Below, piece by piece: positions 1-12,544 of a stretch of 64,000 nucleotides of DNA. The notes under the pieces are model-generated. The model saw nothing but the letters and a program-made list of their open reading frames with translations. It did not search any database and was not told the origin of the DNA. This stretch comes from Prochlorococcus sp. MIT 0603. Its GTDB lineage: Bacteria; Cyanobacteriota; Cyanobacteriia; PCC-6307; Cyanobiaceae. A program made the translations under genes and the position numbers. The stretch spans positions 1 through 64,000 of the forward strand of contig NZ_JNAW01000002.1 of NCBI RefSeq assembly GCF_000760215.1, given 5' to 3'. The stretch's first letter is position 1; the number at the start of each line of letters is the position of its first letter.

Positions 1-708
<708 letters not shown>

Positions 709-877
709 ACAGGGAGACAAAAACTGATTATGATGTCTGATTTAAATTTAGGCCGTAATCCTGTCACCTTAGGTCGATCGGTACCTCAGATTAATTACTG
801 AAAAATGAGAAATCTATCTTTCATAGTTGATTTCAGTTCCTAAACTTGTCTAGGTCACACCCAACAAACTTTCTCCT

Positions 878-951
<74 letters not shown>

Positions 952-960
952 TTCGTAGTT

Positions 961-1033
961 GGGGGTATAGCTCAGTTGGTAGAGCGCCTGCTTTGCAAGC
1001 AGGATGTCAGCGGTTCGAGTCCGCTTACCTCCA
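961..1033 (+). tRNA. trnA: tRNA-Ala (anticodon TGC)
   Basis: A 73-nt cloverleaf starting 9 nt after tRNA-Ile. The acceptor stem GGGGGTA pairs with TACCTCC, and the anticodon loop TTTGCAA gives TGC (Ala). Discriminator A is at 1033. It is part of the rRNA operon transcript. Confidence 0.97.
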
Positions 1034-1376
1034 CTGATCATCTACCTGATAACTCGTTTTGGAGATTGTCTTTTGTTTAATGTGATTTAGATGTTGTTCA
1101 TCTGAATGAACCTAGCTTCCTATCACTCCTTTCATTTCTTTTAGGCTGATAAGACGCTGGGCTCTCTGTTTTTCTAAAGATTAACAGTTTGATTCAGTAG
1201 AACCTTGACAACTGCATAGGAAAAACTAGAAAACAAAGCATCTCATAGATGCATGGAAATCTTTTATTAGATATCTATGTTTAATTCTTGAGTTAGAGCA
1301 AAACATCTATTGCTTATTCACTACTTTTATATGTATGTGATTAACTAATTATATTAGTAAGTTAATAGATTTTAAT
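1034..1376 (+). other. 16S-23S ITS, distal part, with boxA-like antitermination motif
   Basis: A non-coding spacer of about 340 nt between tRNA-Ala and 23S. The segment at about 1200-1218, GAACCTTGACAACTGCATA, closely resembles the conserved cyanobacterial ITS boxA region (GAACCTTGAAAA followed by CTGCATA). That region recruits the Nus antitermination complex and takes part in rRNA processing. The rest is AT-rich and I see no gene in it. Confidence 0.75.
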
Positions 1377-4249
<2,873 letters not shown>

Positions 4250-4346
4250 ACTTCTTCATCTAACAAAATTAATCTTTGTTTTTTAGCATATTTCTTTAAT
4301 AACCTATGCAGTTCTCAAGGCTCAAACCTTGAACATGAAAATGTTT

Positions 4347-4463
4347 TCCTGGTGTTCATTGCGATGTAGCCCCACTCCGATCCATCCCGAACTCGGTTGT
4401 GAAATGCGTCAGCGGCGACGATATTTGGGGGGAAGCCCCCTGAGAAAATAGCTCAATGCCAGG
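4347..4463 (+). rRNA. rrf: 5S ribosomal RNA
   Basis: About 117 nt starting TCCTGGTGTTC and ending GAATGCCAGG-like, with complementary termini (TCCTGG and CCAGG). The conserved loop sequence CCGATCCATCCCGAACTCGG is present. It lies about 100 nt after 23S. Confidence 0.96.
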
Positions 4464-4506
4464 TAAAACATTTTTCAATAATTTCCTAACTAGAACAATA
4501 ACTTTT

Positions 4507-4540
4507 AAGCCCATCCTTTAAAGGGATGGGCTTTATTTTT
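4507..4540 (+). terminator. Rho-independent terminator of the rRNA operon
   Basis: Stem AAGCCCATCC (4507-4516) pairs perfectly with GGATGGGCTT (4524-4533) around a 7-nt loop and is followed by TTATTTTT. The T-rich tail is on the plus strand only, so it ends rRNA transcription. The 3' arm reaches the stop codon of the convergent mutM gene (stop at 4533), so the two units abut. Confidence 0.9.
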
Positions 4541-5387
4541 GACAATTAGGACACCAGTGGGTCCCTCTCCCTAAGATTTTCTTCTTGATAATTGTTGTTC
4601 CACATTTTCTGCATGATTTATTCCCTCTTCCATAAACCCATGCTTGACCGCCATAATTTCCATTAACCCCTTTTAGGTCTCTAAAATCTTTAAATGTTGT
4701 CCCTCCTTTACCAATACTTATTTTTAATACCCTGAAAAGAGAGGCATATAACTTTTCAATCTCATACTTAGTAAGTTGATTTGATTCCTTTGTTGGAATA
4801 ATGCCAGCTTCGAATAGGCTTTCATCAGCATATATATTTCCAATTCCGGCCAATGTAGCTTGATCTAAAAGAGAAGCTTTTATTGAACGTGTTCTATTTT
4901 TTAATTCATTTTGCAGATATGTAGGATTAAAATCTTTGCTAAATGGTTCAGGACCAAGCCTTTTTAAACCCCTTATCTTTTCTTCGGGAGAGATCCCATT
5001 TGGAATCCACCACATTTGGCCAAAGTTCCGTGTATCTACAAATCTAAGCTCAGACTCGTTCTGCCCTAATAGTCTAACTCGTGTATGAGGGCAGGTTTTA
5101 TGCTTAGATGTAAACCATTGAAATTGGCCTGTCATTCTTAAATGAATAACCCACCAGCCACAAAAATTGTTTTGAATGTCTTGATTATGAAGGCTAGAAA
5201 TTAAATATTTGCCTCTTCTGCGCCAATCCCCAATAACTAACCCCACCATTGCATTTATTAATACTTTTGAGCCTCCATCACTAGAGATAGACCTCTCTGA
5301 TAATACTTCTATATCTTTTATAAGGAATTTTTCTAAGTGGTTTTCTAGACCCCTTTTTACAGTCTCGACTTCAGGAAGTTCAGGCAA
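4533..5387 (-). CDS. mutM: Formamidopyrimidine-DNA glycosylase (Fpg/MutM)
   Basis: Base-excision repair enzyme that removes 8-oxoguanine and ring-opened purines and then cleaves the AP site by beta/delta elimination. The protein is 284 aa, the usual family length. It starts with the diagnostic MPELPEVET, where Pro2 becomes the catalytic N-terminal proline and Glu3 is also catalytic. A helix-two-turn-helix segment with AGIGNIYADESLF lies at about 180-192, and a C-terminal zinc finger has Cys at about 259, 262, 279 and 282. It begins only 4 nt after the psaE stop, so psaE and mutM are probably cotranscribed. This fits protection of DNA in a photosynthetic, oxidising cell. The 3' end abuts the rRNA operon terminator. 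Confidence 0.97.
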   Translation of the reverse strand: MPELPEVETVKRGLENHLEKFLIKDIEVLSERSISSDGGSKVLINAMVGLVIGDWRRRGKYLISSLHNQDIQNNFCGWWVIHLRMTGQFQWFTSKHKTCPHTRVRLLGQNESELRFVDTRNFGQMWWIPNGISPEEKIRGLKRLGPEPFSKDFNPTYLQNELKNRTRSIKASLLDQATLAGIGNIYADESLFEAGIIPTKESNQLTKYEIEKLYASLFRVLKISIGKGGTTFKDFRDLKGVNGNYGGQAWVYGRGNKSCRKCGTTIIKKKILGRGTHWCPNCQK

Positions 5388-5391
5388 AAAG

Positions 5392-5601
5392 TTAAACAGC
5401 TTCTAGCTCGTTTTCTGCAAAGTTATTGGTGTTGTTTCCACCATCAACACCGCTAAATGCGGCATAGTTTACCTTCTCAAAACGAACTACGACAGGATAC
5501 TTGATGCCAGAAGTATCAACGGAAGCTACTTTACCTACTTCGTTGAACCAATATGATTCGGGTCTTTTGACTCTAACCATGTCGCCTCTTGAAATAGCCA
5601 T
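5392..5601 (-). CDS. psaE: Photosystem I subunit IV (PsaE)
   Basis: Small stromal-side (cytoplasmic) PSI subunit with an SH3-like fold. It helps dock ferredoxin/flavodoxin and supports cyclic electron flow. The 69-aa product begins [18 protein letters not shown] and has the conserved core [20 protein letters not shown] and the terminal NNFAENELE segment. The family length matches and the ATG start is unambiguous. It is the first gene of a probable psaE-mutM unit, with a divergent gene starting about 120 nt upstream, so the promoter lies in 5602-5723. Confidence 0.97.
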   Translation of the reverse strand: MAISRGDMVRVKRPESYWFNEVGKVASVDTSGIKYPVVVRFEKVNYAAFSGVDGGNNTNNFAENELEAV

Positions 5602-5723
5602 TGTTTTTATGCTGTTATTTCAATAATAAGACTATCGTGGGATAAGTAAAAATTGGCTTTAGCGTCACAGAATGTCGCCCCTTTCTACTATTCCTTTAAT
5701 AAAATAAGCTTTGCTATCTTGAT

Positions 5724-6773
5724 GTGACCACAATACTTTCCCCTGACCCTTTAGCTCTTCAGTTGGATTTACCTGATCCAGATAAGGACGATATTAGTTC
5801 GATTGAATTTTTAGAACGTCTTCAAGAGGCATGGTTTATATGTGAAAAATTTGATCTTCATACAGATATTTGGAGAGGGAAGATATTACGTGTAGTAAGG
5901 GATAAAGAGAAGCGCGGCGGAGAAGGCAGAGGTGCAGGATTCCTTCAATGGCTTAGAGAGATGGATATAAGTAAAACAAGAGGCTATGCCCTTATTCAAT
6001 TAGCAGAGTCAGCCGATGAGCTTATTTTAGAAGGGACTCTTGATGAGAAAAGTGTAAATAATTTCTCAAGACGATCTTTTATAGAAACAGCTCAATCTTC
6101 TCCTGAAGTCCAGCAGATGGTCGTAGAAGCTGCAAATAAAGGGAATGAGATTACGCGCAAGGAAGTCAGAAGATTGGCTGATGAATTTACTTCGGCTACA
6201 AGTCTATGCTTGCCAGAGGAGATTCGGCAAAGGACTCAAGATAATCTTCTGCCCCCTAAAATCGTTGCACCGCTAGCTAAAGAGTTGTCTAAGCTCCCTG
6301 ATGATATACAAGATGACCTGCGAAGTGTGTTAAAGGATACCCCAGACATACAATCGATTAAGGAGATTACCTCTACGGCAAGATTCATTGGGAAGACAAA
6401 TGATGCATCACTAGCATTGAGAGCTTTACAGAGAAAAGAGTTGAATGTAGAACAGGCAACAAAAGAAGCTCAGAGAATTGGCGCATTGAGTCTGTTAGTC
6501 GATGCTTTTTCGCAAGCAAAAAATATTGAAGCATCTGTCCTAAGATTCCATACTTCTTGGAGAAAGTTGAATGATTTGCATGACAGATTATGGGTTGAGA
6601 GCGGTAGTAGCACTCCTTATTTAAGGGATGTTCTTAAAGCGCTTCAAACTCTAAGTGGTTCAACTATGAGAGTCTCTTTAGGAGAGCTATATGGAGGAAA
6701 AAAAATTAGGTTGCAAGTAGTTGAAGAGGATGCTGACAAAATAGAACCTCCTGATGTAATTGAATTAGCTTGA
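5724..6773 (+). CDS. Conserved hypothetical protein, possibly nucleic-acid associated
   Basis: A 349-aa soluble, mostly helical, charged protein that I do not recognise by name. It starts at GTG 5724; the ATG two bases earlier is out of frame and runs into TGA. Residues about 60-150 read like a helical DNA-binding region (RGGEGRGAGFLQWLREM, then KTRGYALIQLAESADEL, then ITRKEVRRLADEF), faintly similar to ParB/KfrA-type helix-turn-helix segments. This similarity is weak and an inference. The C-terminal part has no clear motif, signal peptide or membrane span. It is divergently arranged with psaE. Confidence 0.8.
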   Translation: MTTILSPDPLALQLDLPDPDKDDISSIEFLERLQEAWFICEKFDLHTDIWRGKILRVVRDKEKRGGEGRGAGFLQWLREMDISKTRGYALIQLAESADELILEGTLDEKSVNNFSRRSFIETAQSSPEVQQMVVEAANKGNEITRKEVRRLADEFTSATSLCLPEEIRQRTQDNLLPPKIVAPLAKELSKLPDDIQDDLRSVLKDTPDIQSIKEITSTARFIGKTNDASLALRALQRKELNVEQATKEAQRIGALSLLVDAFSQAKNIEASVLRFHTSWRKLNDLHDRLWVESGSSTPYLRDVLKALQTLSGSTMRVSLGELYGGKKIRLQVVEEDADKIEPPDVIELA

Positions 6774-6787
6774 TTTCCCCTTTTAAT

Positions 6788-7681
6788 TTAATTTGCATTC
6801 TCGCATAGATCTTCTATCAATTTAAATTCATAATTATTGGCTGGAGTAAACCATCTATCCCATTCCTTGCTAGGAATTTTCCAGTTAATACTGGTTGAAT
6901 TGCAGTTTATAGCTAGTAATATTGGATCTCCATTCTTATTTTTAGCTAAGCCAATGCTATTAGCTTTATATTTCTTCCAGCTAGACCAATTTACTTTTAA
7001 GGAGCCATAATTGCGCCATTCAGATAAACCATCGTTAATTTGATCTAAATAATATTTTTCATTTAAGTATTCAAGATTTGAATTGCTTAAACTGCTGTTA
7101 ATCTCTGTTAATGCATTTACCGGATCACTTAGAATAATTATTCTTTGACCTGGCTTGATAGTGCTTTTTTCTAATATATTGTTGTTATTCCTAAGAGTAA
7201 CCAAATCAACATTATAGTATTGAGAAATCTTATATAAAGTTTCACCTTTTTGAACTATATGAAATCTAGGGTTAACTTTAGAATCGTATAGCATTATTAA
7301 TTGTCCTGGATATAGAACATTTGGGTTTTTAATATTGTTAATTCTGATTAGATAATTTTTATTGATTCCATATAGTCTAGAAAGGCCAGTCAGTGTATCA
7401 CCTCTTTTAACTATGTATGGTTTAAGCTGAAAATCATTCTTGTCTTCGCCAACCCTGACTTCTTTATTAGCCATTAAACTACTTGAATGATATATATTGC
7501 TTTTATGATTACTTGATTTTGAATTAATATTATGACTAAATAATTCTGTTAGGCAATTAATGTCAGATTTTCCCTTTAAACCCTTTGCCTCTAAATGATG
7601 TGTTGACATGAAAGATATAATAAATAATATTATCCCATAACTTCTCATAGTTAGCAGAATGACTGGAGATCTTTCTATCAT
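6788..7681 (-). CDS. Secreted protein with two LysM domains
   Basis: A 297-aa protein with two LysM peptidoglycan-binding modules. The first is at about 89-133 (YIVKRGDTLTGLSRLYGI ... NPNVLYPGQLIMLY) and the second at about 141-186 (FHIVQKGETLYKISQYYNV ... IKPGQRIIIL). The N-terminus has a hydrophobic signal-like stretch after Met12 (MRSYGIILFIISFMS), so the true start may be 7648 rather than 7681. The C-terminal 100 residues have several Trp and Cys and no known catalytic domain. It probably acts in the periplasm or cell wall. It follows the aldehyde dehydrogenase gene on the same strand with a 50-nt gap. Confidence 0.85.
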   Translation of the reverse strand: MIERSPVILLTMRSYGIILFIISFMSTHHLEAKGLKGKSDINCLTELFSHNINSKSSNHKSNIYHSSSLMANKEVRVGEDKNDFQLKPYIVKRGDTLTGLSRLYGINKNYLIRINNIKNPNVLYPGQLIMLYDSKVNPRFHIVQKGETLYKISQYYNVDLVTLRNNNNILEKSTIKPGQRIIILSDPVNALTEINSSLSNSNLEYLNEKYYLDQINDGLSEWRNYGSLKVNWSSWKKYKANSIGLAKNKNGDPILLAINCNSTSINWKIPSKEWDRWFTPANNYEFKLIEDLCENAN

Positions 7682-7731
7682 AAAATATCAATTAACCTAT
7701 CTATTCTATTTTAATATAATTTATTTCTTTA

Positions 7732-9108
7732 TTACCTGAATAGATTCTTTATCAAAGAAACATCAATTTTGTAAGGAGGGTAGCGGAATTTCAGGTCTAA
7801 CCAAAATGGCCGGCTTAAGATTGACTTCGTATGTGAGAATGTTTTGAAGCCTGCCTTTCCATGATAGTAGCCTGTCCCACTTGTCCCGACTCCTCCAAAA
7901 GGTAGCTCTGGTATTCCAGCTTGTATGATTACATCATTAAAGCAAATACCGCCAGAACTTGTTTGCTTTTCAAGCCTTCTCTGTTCTTCATCGCTTCCTC
8001 CAAACATATATATTGCAAGAGGCTTTTCAGCCTTTTGTATAATTTTAATAGCATCATTTAAATTGTTAATAGTTATAATAGGTATGATGGGACCGAAGAT
8101 TTCATCTGAAATAATCGGGTCTTCAATATTTTGAACATTGATTATTGTAGGAGATACCTTTCTTTTTAAATGATTAATCTTTCCTCCACTAATTATCTTT
8201 CTCTCTGACCTTGCAGTTTCAATTAATCTAGTGATCTTGTCAAACTGTCTAATATTTATATTTGATATTTCTTTAGAATCCTCCGGATTCTCACCATAAA
8301 AAGATTTTATATAATCTTTGATTTTTTGAATTAATATATCTTTTAACTCTTTTTGTACAAATAGATGATTTGGTGCCAGGCAAGTTTGACCAGAGTTTAA
8401 ACTTTTCCCCCATACAATTCTTTTTGCGGTTACATCTATATTTGCTCCGGATAAGATTATCGCAGGATTCCTTCCGCCTAATTCTAGTGTTACTGGTGTG
8501 AGGTGCCTTGCAGCTGAGCTCATTACCTTTCTTCCTATTTCTCCTCCACCTGTGAAGAAAATATGATCAAACTTTTCAATTAATAGCTTTTCTGCAAACT
8601 CTCCATCTCCTTGAACAACTTTTACTACATCATTTTCGAAATGCTGTGAAACTAGCTTTTCTATTAAATCAGATGTTGCAGGTGCATATTCTGAAGGTTT
8701 AATAATGGCAGTATTTCCAGCAGCCAATGCAGATACTAGAGGCTGTAATGTCAACATGAATGGATAATTCCATGGACCGATTATTAGAACACAGCCTAAA
8801 GGCTCACTGATTAACTTTGCGTGTCCTGGTTTAAGCCAAATAGGAATATCTATCCTTTTAGGCATCATCCAATTTGAGAGGTTTTTATTGGCTATTTTTA
8901 ACTCTTGTTTGAGTGCAATGATCTCAAACAACGCTTCTGTCGATGGTTTTCCTAAATCGTCGGCTAGCGCTTTAATTATTTCCTGCTCGTTCTTAGAAAT
9001 AAGTTCTTTAACTTTTTCCAGTTGAATCCTTCGCCATCTCTCAGGTCTGGTTTCTCCTGAGAGAACTTTCTCTCGGAACCTTTTTATGTTGAGTTCTTTT
9101 AGATCCAA
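7732..9108 (-). CDS. NAD(P)-dependent aldehyde dehydrogenase
   Basis: A 458-aa member of the ALDH superfamily, class-3-like by size. It oxidises aldehydes to acids with NAD(P). Visible features are the cofactor-binding segment LIIGPWNYPFMLTLQPL (about 108-124), the catalytic Glu region VTLELGGRNPAI, the nucleophilic Cys in SGQTCLAPNHLFV, and the C-terminal FGPIIPI and LPFGGVGTSGTGYYHG motifs. The closest cyanobacterial relatives I recall act on fatty or apocarotenoid aldehydes; the substrate here is inferred, not shown. The start at 9108 gives the normal N-terminus. About 350 nt without a clear gene lie upstream. Confidence 0.93.
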   Translation of the reverse strand: MDLKELNIKRFREKVLSGETRPERWRRIQLEKVKELISKNEQEIIKALADDLGKPSTEALFEIIALKQELKIANKNLSNWMMPKRIDIPIWLKPGHAKLISEPLGCVLIIGPWNYPFMLTLQPLVSALAAGNTAIIKPSEYAPATSDLIEKLVSQHFENDVVKVVQGDGEFAEKLLIEKFDHIFFTGGGEIGRKVMSSAARHLTPVTLELGGRNPAIILSGANIDVTAKRIVWGKSLNSGQTCLAPNHLFVQKELKDILIQKIKDYIKSFYGENPEDSKEISNINIRQFDKITRLIETARSERKIISGGKINHLKRKVSPTIINVQNIEDPIISDEIFGPIIPIITINNLNDAIKIIQKAEKPLAIYMFGGSDEEQRRLEKQTSSGGICFNDVIIQAGIPELPFGGVGTSGTGYYHGKAGFKTFSHTKSILSRPFWLDLKFRYPPYKIDVSLIKNLFR

Positions 9109-9464
9109 AGCTTATAAAAATGATTTTAGTAAATTAAGAGCTTGAAAGGACATCCTTATTTAAGATTCAAAGAAAAAATGAAAATCAAAGATATCCAAAG
9201 AGATTTTATTCCATTAAAGTATTCAATGAAATTCTACAAGATATTGACAATACTTAAGAGAATACTCTTCAAATCATTCTATTAGCTTTACCTATTAATT
9301 AGCTTAAATTTATTTACTTGAAAATAACATAGACATTTCGGACCTTTTTGTAACTTAAATGAGTTATTCTATACCGCCTTTGACTGTAGTCAAAGGCCAA
9401 TACTGAGATCAAAGAATCATCTTTAAAGTTGCTGTGAACTTCTTTTTCATCAGCAATAAGATTT
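9109..9464. other. Intergenic region without a convincing gene
   Basis: AT-rich spacer between the ALDH gene and a hypothetical gene, both on the minus strand. It must hold the ALDH promoter. Apart from the inverted repeat at 9376-9397 and a 35-codon plus-strand frame at 9178-9285 that I do not trust, I see nothing. Confidence 0.6.
9376..9397. repeat. 22-bp near-perfect palindrome (operator-like)
   Basis: GCCTTTGACT and AGTCAAAGGC form perfect 10-bp arms separated by GT. Neither strand has a T-run after it, so it is not a standard terminator. The position, about 80 nt beyond the 3' end of the 129-aa gene and 270 nt upstream of the ALDH gene, would fit a protein-binding site or an RNA hairpin in a 3' UTR. 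Confidence 0.6.
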
Positions 9465-9854
9465 TTACTCGATCCTTAAGAAATACAAGCCTTCTTCTCT
9501 GGTGAAAAGTGCTTTCCATATGCCTCCACAGATTATATGAAGTTCAGCTATGAACTTTTGACTATCTCCGGATTCCATCCATTGTTTCTTTATTAAAGGG
9601 ATTTTCTCTTGCATGACAAGCATTGGGATCTGAATCAAGAGAAGACTTTCATCAGAATTCACTCTTCGCAAAGACCCTGTTTCACTCTTTTGGAATACTC
9701 TTAAAAGCAAGTCATTGATGAGTTTCTCTCCTGTTTTTCCTGGGTTCGAGCCCAAATCAATGAATTCTTTAATTGAACGACCTCCAAGGGGCATAGCTCT
9801 TTTCCCGCTTTGCTCAATTAATGCAAGTGCGATCAAATATGGGTCTTGTAACAT
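9465..9854 (-). CDS. Conserved hypothetical protein
   Basis: A 129-aa soluble protein, probably helical, with no signal peptide or membrane span and no motif I recognise. It starts MLQDPYLIALALIEQSGKRAM and ends FTREEGLYFLRIE. It lies 48 nt downstream of the flavoprotein gene on the same strand and may be cotranscribed with it. Codon use looks like that of its neighbours, and the regular start and length suggest a real gene. Confidence 0.7.
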   Translation of the reverse strand: MLQDPYLIALALIEQSGKRAMPLGGRSIKEFIDLGSNPGKTGEKLINDLLLRVFQKSETGSLRRVNSDESLLLIQIPMLVMQEKIPLIKKQWMESGDSQKFIAELHIICGGIWKALFTREEGLYFLRIE

Positions 9855-9902
9855 GATGAGGATTTAATAACTTATAATATCTAGAATGATACCTTAAAGT
9901 AT

Positions 9903-11135
9903 TTAACTTATCCCTGCAATTGCCTTGCCTGCAATCCAACCACTGGTCCAGCAATGTTGAAAATTAAAACCACCAGTTACGCCATCAATATTCAGTATTT
10001 CCCCAGCGAAATAGAGATTTTTACATATACGACTTTCCATAGATTTCAAATAAACTTCTTTTAAATTTATTCCTCCAGCAGTCACAAACTCTTCTCCAAA
10101 TGGACCTTTACCTTTTACTATATGAAGATTTTTAGCTAAGTTTTGACATAGATTTTCTTCTTGTAATTTTGATAGATCTGCCCATCTGATTTGATCTTCG
10201 ATTTTTAGACTTTTTAATAATGCTAACCATATTCTATTAGGAATATTATTAAAAGGCTTGTGTCTTTTTAGAGTGTAGGAAGCATACTTATACCTATGTT
10301 TTTTCAATATTCTTTTAGTTGTTTCTATATCATTATTCGACCAGCCTATGTATAGCTTTGATTTATATTTATCACTATTTAGATCGAGTGCAGCAAATGC
10401 AGAAAGTTTTAGAATAACTGGTCCACTGAGCCCCCAATGTGTAATTAACATGCTCCCAGATTGCTCAAATAATTTGCCATTACAGACAAGAGATACATTT
10501 ACTTCATTTACAGCAATACCTGCACAAGTCTTTAACCAAAGTGTGTTTAGCTGAAGGCTAAATAGTGATGGAACTGAAGGAATAGTCTTATGACCTAGCT
10601 GGGCGGCTATTTTTTTGCCACTTGGCCCTCCTCCTGTGGCGATTAAAATCTTTTTTGAATTAAAAGATACATTATTTCTGCATTCTAATTGAAACTTTTC
10701 ATCCGAATTTTTTTTAACTGATTCAACCTTTGAATTCGTGAAGCATTGAACCCCTGCTAAAAGTGCAGCACTCTTTAGGCATTTGATTACTTCAAGAGAT
10801 GAATTTGATTTCGGGAATATGCGTCCATCTATTTCGATTTCTAAATCCAAACCTTTTTCAGAAAACCAAGTCATAGCATCACCTGCAGCAAAGCGGCTGA
10901 AAGGACCGAGTAATTCTTTCTGCCCCCTAGGGTAATGCTCAACTAAATCCCTTGGTTCCCAGCATGCATTAGTGATATTACATCGACCACCACCGCTAAG
11001 ACGTACTTTTTCTAGAGTTTTTGAAGTTGCTTCTAGTAAACATACTGAATGGATTCCATGCTCAGCTGCTGTTATAGCAGCCATAAAACCTGCGGCTCCG
11101 CCACCAATTACTATTAAATCAAAGGTTCTTTTCAA
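9903..11135 (-). CDS. FAD-dependent oxidoreductase, HI0933/BaiN-like family
   Basis: A 410-aa flavoprotein of the HI0933 family (YhiN/BaiN-like). The N-terminal dinucleotide fold is clear (LIVIGGGAAGFMAAITAAEHG, about 7-27), followed by the family hallmark VRLSGGGRCNITNA (about 45-58). The segment ATGGGPSGKKIAAQLGH lies near 167-183, and the C-terminal FAD-contacting region is GEILNIDGVTGGFNFQHCW. Members are thought to reduce or hydrogenate small substrates; the physiological substrate in cyanobacteria is not known to me. Divergent from the TVP38 gene. Confidence 0.92.
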   Translation of the reverse strand: MKRTFDLIVIGGGAAGFMAAITAAEHGIHSVCLLEATSKTLEKVRLSGGGRCNITNACWEPRDLVEHYPRGQKELLGPFSRFAAGDAMTWFSEKGLDLEIEIDGRIFPKSNSSLEVIKCLKSAALLAGVQCFTNSKVESVKKNSDEKFQLECRNNVSFNSKKILIATGGGPSGKKIAAQLGHKTIPSVPSLFSLQLNTLWLKTCAGIAVNEVNVSLVCNGKLFEQSGSMLITHWGLSGPVILKLSAFAALDLNSDKYKSKLYIGWSNNDIETTKRILKKHRYKYASYTLKRHKPFNNIPNRIWLALLKSLKIEDQIRWADLSKLQEENLCQNLAKNLHIVKGKGPFGEEFVTAGGINLKEVYLKSMESRICKNLYFAGEILNIDGVTGGFNFQHCWTSGWIAGKAIAGIS

Positions 11136-11302
11136 TTAACTCTGAATTCAATAAAATTAAAATAATCCCTCCTAACGGAAATGACTCGCCAATCTCTTCT
11201 AAGAGCATTGTTTCCTGACTAATCTTTTAGAATATGTAAAATTCAAATAGCTACTTATCTCTTAAATCTATCTAAAATCTCCTTCTTCAATATAATATAT
11301 TC

Positions 11303-12031
11303 ATGATAGAGACCTTTAAAAATAAATCAGCTGCCAGATATTTATTTGGAGCAGGCTTGATATTATTATTGATTTTCACTAATAAAGTATTTGATATTAA
11401 TCAGATCAACAATCTAATTTTAAATACTCAAGAGAGTATAGGAAGAATAAGTTTTTTAGCAGCATTTTTGATCTTCTTATTGAGGTCTTTGAGTATCCTT
11501 ATTCCAATTCTTCCAGGTACTTATTGCTCTGTCATAGCAGGATATTTATATGGCTTTGAAATTGGCTTGTTACTTATTTTTGTTGCAGACCTTATTTCTT
11601 GCTCCTGTTCGTTTTTCCTTGCAAGAAGCTTAGGTAGAGGATTTGTGAGAAAGATATTAGGTTTTAGACAAATGCAAAAAGTAGAGAGCTTTAGTAGCAA
11701 ATATCTTGAAGGTAATTTCTTTTTAATGACAGGTTGCTTAATGACTCAATTCTTTGATTTTGTTTGCTATGCAGTTGGCCTAACTAAGGTTCCTTGGAGA
11801 AAATTCATGCCTGCATTAGTCTTAAGTATAATAATTTCAGATGCTCCATTTGTTGCAGGTGGATATACATTAAAAGGACTGAATAGCCTAAAGGAAATTT
11901 TAAATGGTCAAGTTCAGGTTCTTAATGGGAACTATTTACTGGTATTTATAGCTTGTGTTATTTCAATATTTGGATTGGGATTCTTAAATATTTTCATTAA
12001 TAAAGCGACTAGATCTAAACGTCTTAGATAA
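11303..12031 (+). CDS. TVP38/TMEM64 (DedA-like, VTT domain) membrane protein
   Basis: A 242-aa integral membrane protein with about five to six hydrophobic spans. The VTT/SNARE-associated domain is recognised by RSLSILIPILPGTYCSVIAGY near 62-82, with the FFLARSLGRGFVRKILG segment following. Proteins of this superfamily are linked to lipid scrambling or flipping and to membrane homeostasis. The precise role here is inferred from the family only. It stands alone on the plus strand, next to the minus-strand mini-gene cluster whose last gene, a rubredoxin, ends 57 nt away. Confidence 0.88.
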   Translation: MIETFKNKSAARYLFGAGLILLLIFTNKVFDINQINNLILNTQESIGRISFLAAFLIFLLRSLSILIPILPGTYCSVIAGYLYGFEIGLLLIFVADLISCSCSFFLARSLGRGFVRKILGFRQMQKVESFSSKYLEGNFFLMTGCLMTQFFDFVCYAVGLTKVPWRKFMPALVLSIIISDAPFVAGGYTLKGLNSLKEILNGQVQVLNGNYLLVFIACVISIFGLGFLNIFINKATRSKRLR

Positions 12032-12088
12032 ATATTTCGAATATAGATTTTTTATTCTATAGAATTAAAATTTGCAATAGCTAATTGT

Positions 12089-12271
12089 TTAACAATCTTT
12101 AGCTTTAAATCTAAATTTTCTTGCCTTGCAAATTGGGCATACCCAACTATCAGGCAGCTTTTCAAAAGGAGTACCTGCTGGTATTGCTTGTGATGGGTCT
12201 CCACGATCAGGCTTGTATGTATATATACAATCTCTGCATTGGTAATTTGATTTATCTAAGCCAATATTCAT
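12089..12271 (-). CDS. Soluble rubredoxin
   Basis: A 60-aa rubredoxin binding a single Fe with four Cys. Two knuckles are visible: CRDC at 13-16 and CPIC at 45-48, with the usual YKPDRGDP and GTPFEKLPDSWVCP segments. Unlike the cyanobacterial RubA encoded beside psbEFLJ, it has no C-terminal membrane anchor. RubA is known to be needed for photosystem assembly. It is the last gene of a minus-strand run that includes PsbF-like and PsbN-like proteins, which suggests, but does not prove, a photosystem-related electron carrier. 97 nt separate it from the preceding 57-aa gene. Confidence 0.93.
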   Translation of the reverse strand: MNIGLDKSNYQCRDCIYTYKPDRGDPSQAIPAGTPFEKLPDSWVCPICKARKFRFKAKDC

Positions 12272-12368
12272 AATATTTGTTCTCTTTTCTTAAAGATCGC
12301 AGATAATGACCTTTAATGCAATTAAATTGACAATTTCAAAATCAAATAATCTCCTTCTCAAGATTAAA

Positions 12369-12542
12369 CTAGTTTCTGGCGAAAGCGCTATTATTTATAC
12401 TTAAAAATACTATTAGCCATGTGAATCCTAGTATAAATGCAGTGCTTAGAATTAAAATAAATGAGATAATATTAATATCTACATTTAGAAAATCAGACGC
12501 TTCTGTTATTTGATTTAAATATGATGAATTTAAAAAATTCAT
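12369..12542 (-). CDS. Small single-span membrane protein (57 aa)
   Basis: A 57-codon frame starting with ATG 2 nt after the stop of the PsbN-like gene, which indicates translational coupling. The product has a polar N-terminus (MNFLNSSYLNQITEAS) and one long hydrophobic span at about 25-48 (IISFILILSTAFILGFTWLI), then ends NNSAFARN. I do not recognise a family; size and topology match low-mass photosystem subunits in general. It is supported by the tight spacing and by its place between two better-recognised genes. Confidence 0.6.
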   Translation of the reverse strand: MNFLNSSYLNQITEASDFLNVDINIISFILILSTAFILGFTWLIVFLSINNSAFARN

Positions 12543-12544
12543 TT

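Noticed and set aside
9178-9285. 35-codon ATG frame on the plus strand in the ALDH upstream spacer
   Set aside because: Composition is Lys/Ile/Phe-rich as expected from AT-rich noncoding DNA, with no coupling to neighbours or recognisable motif.
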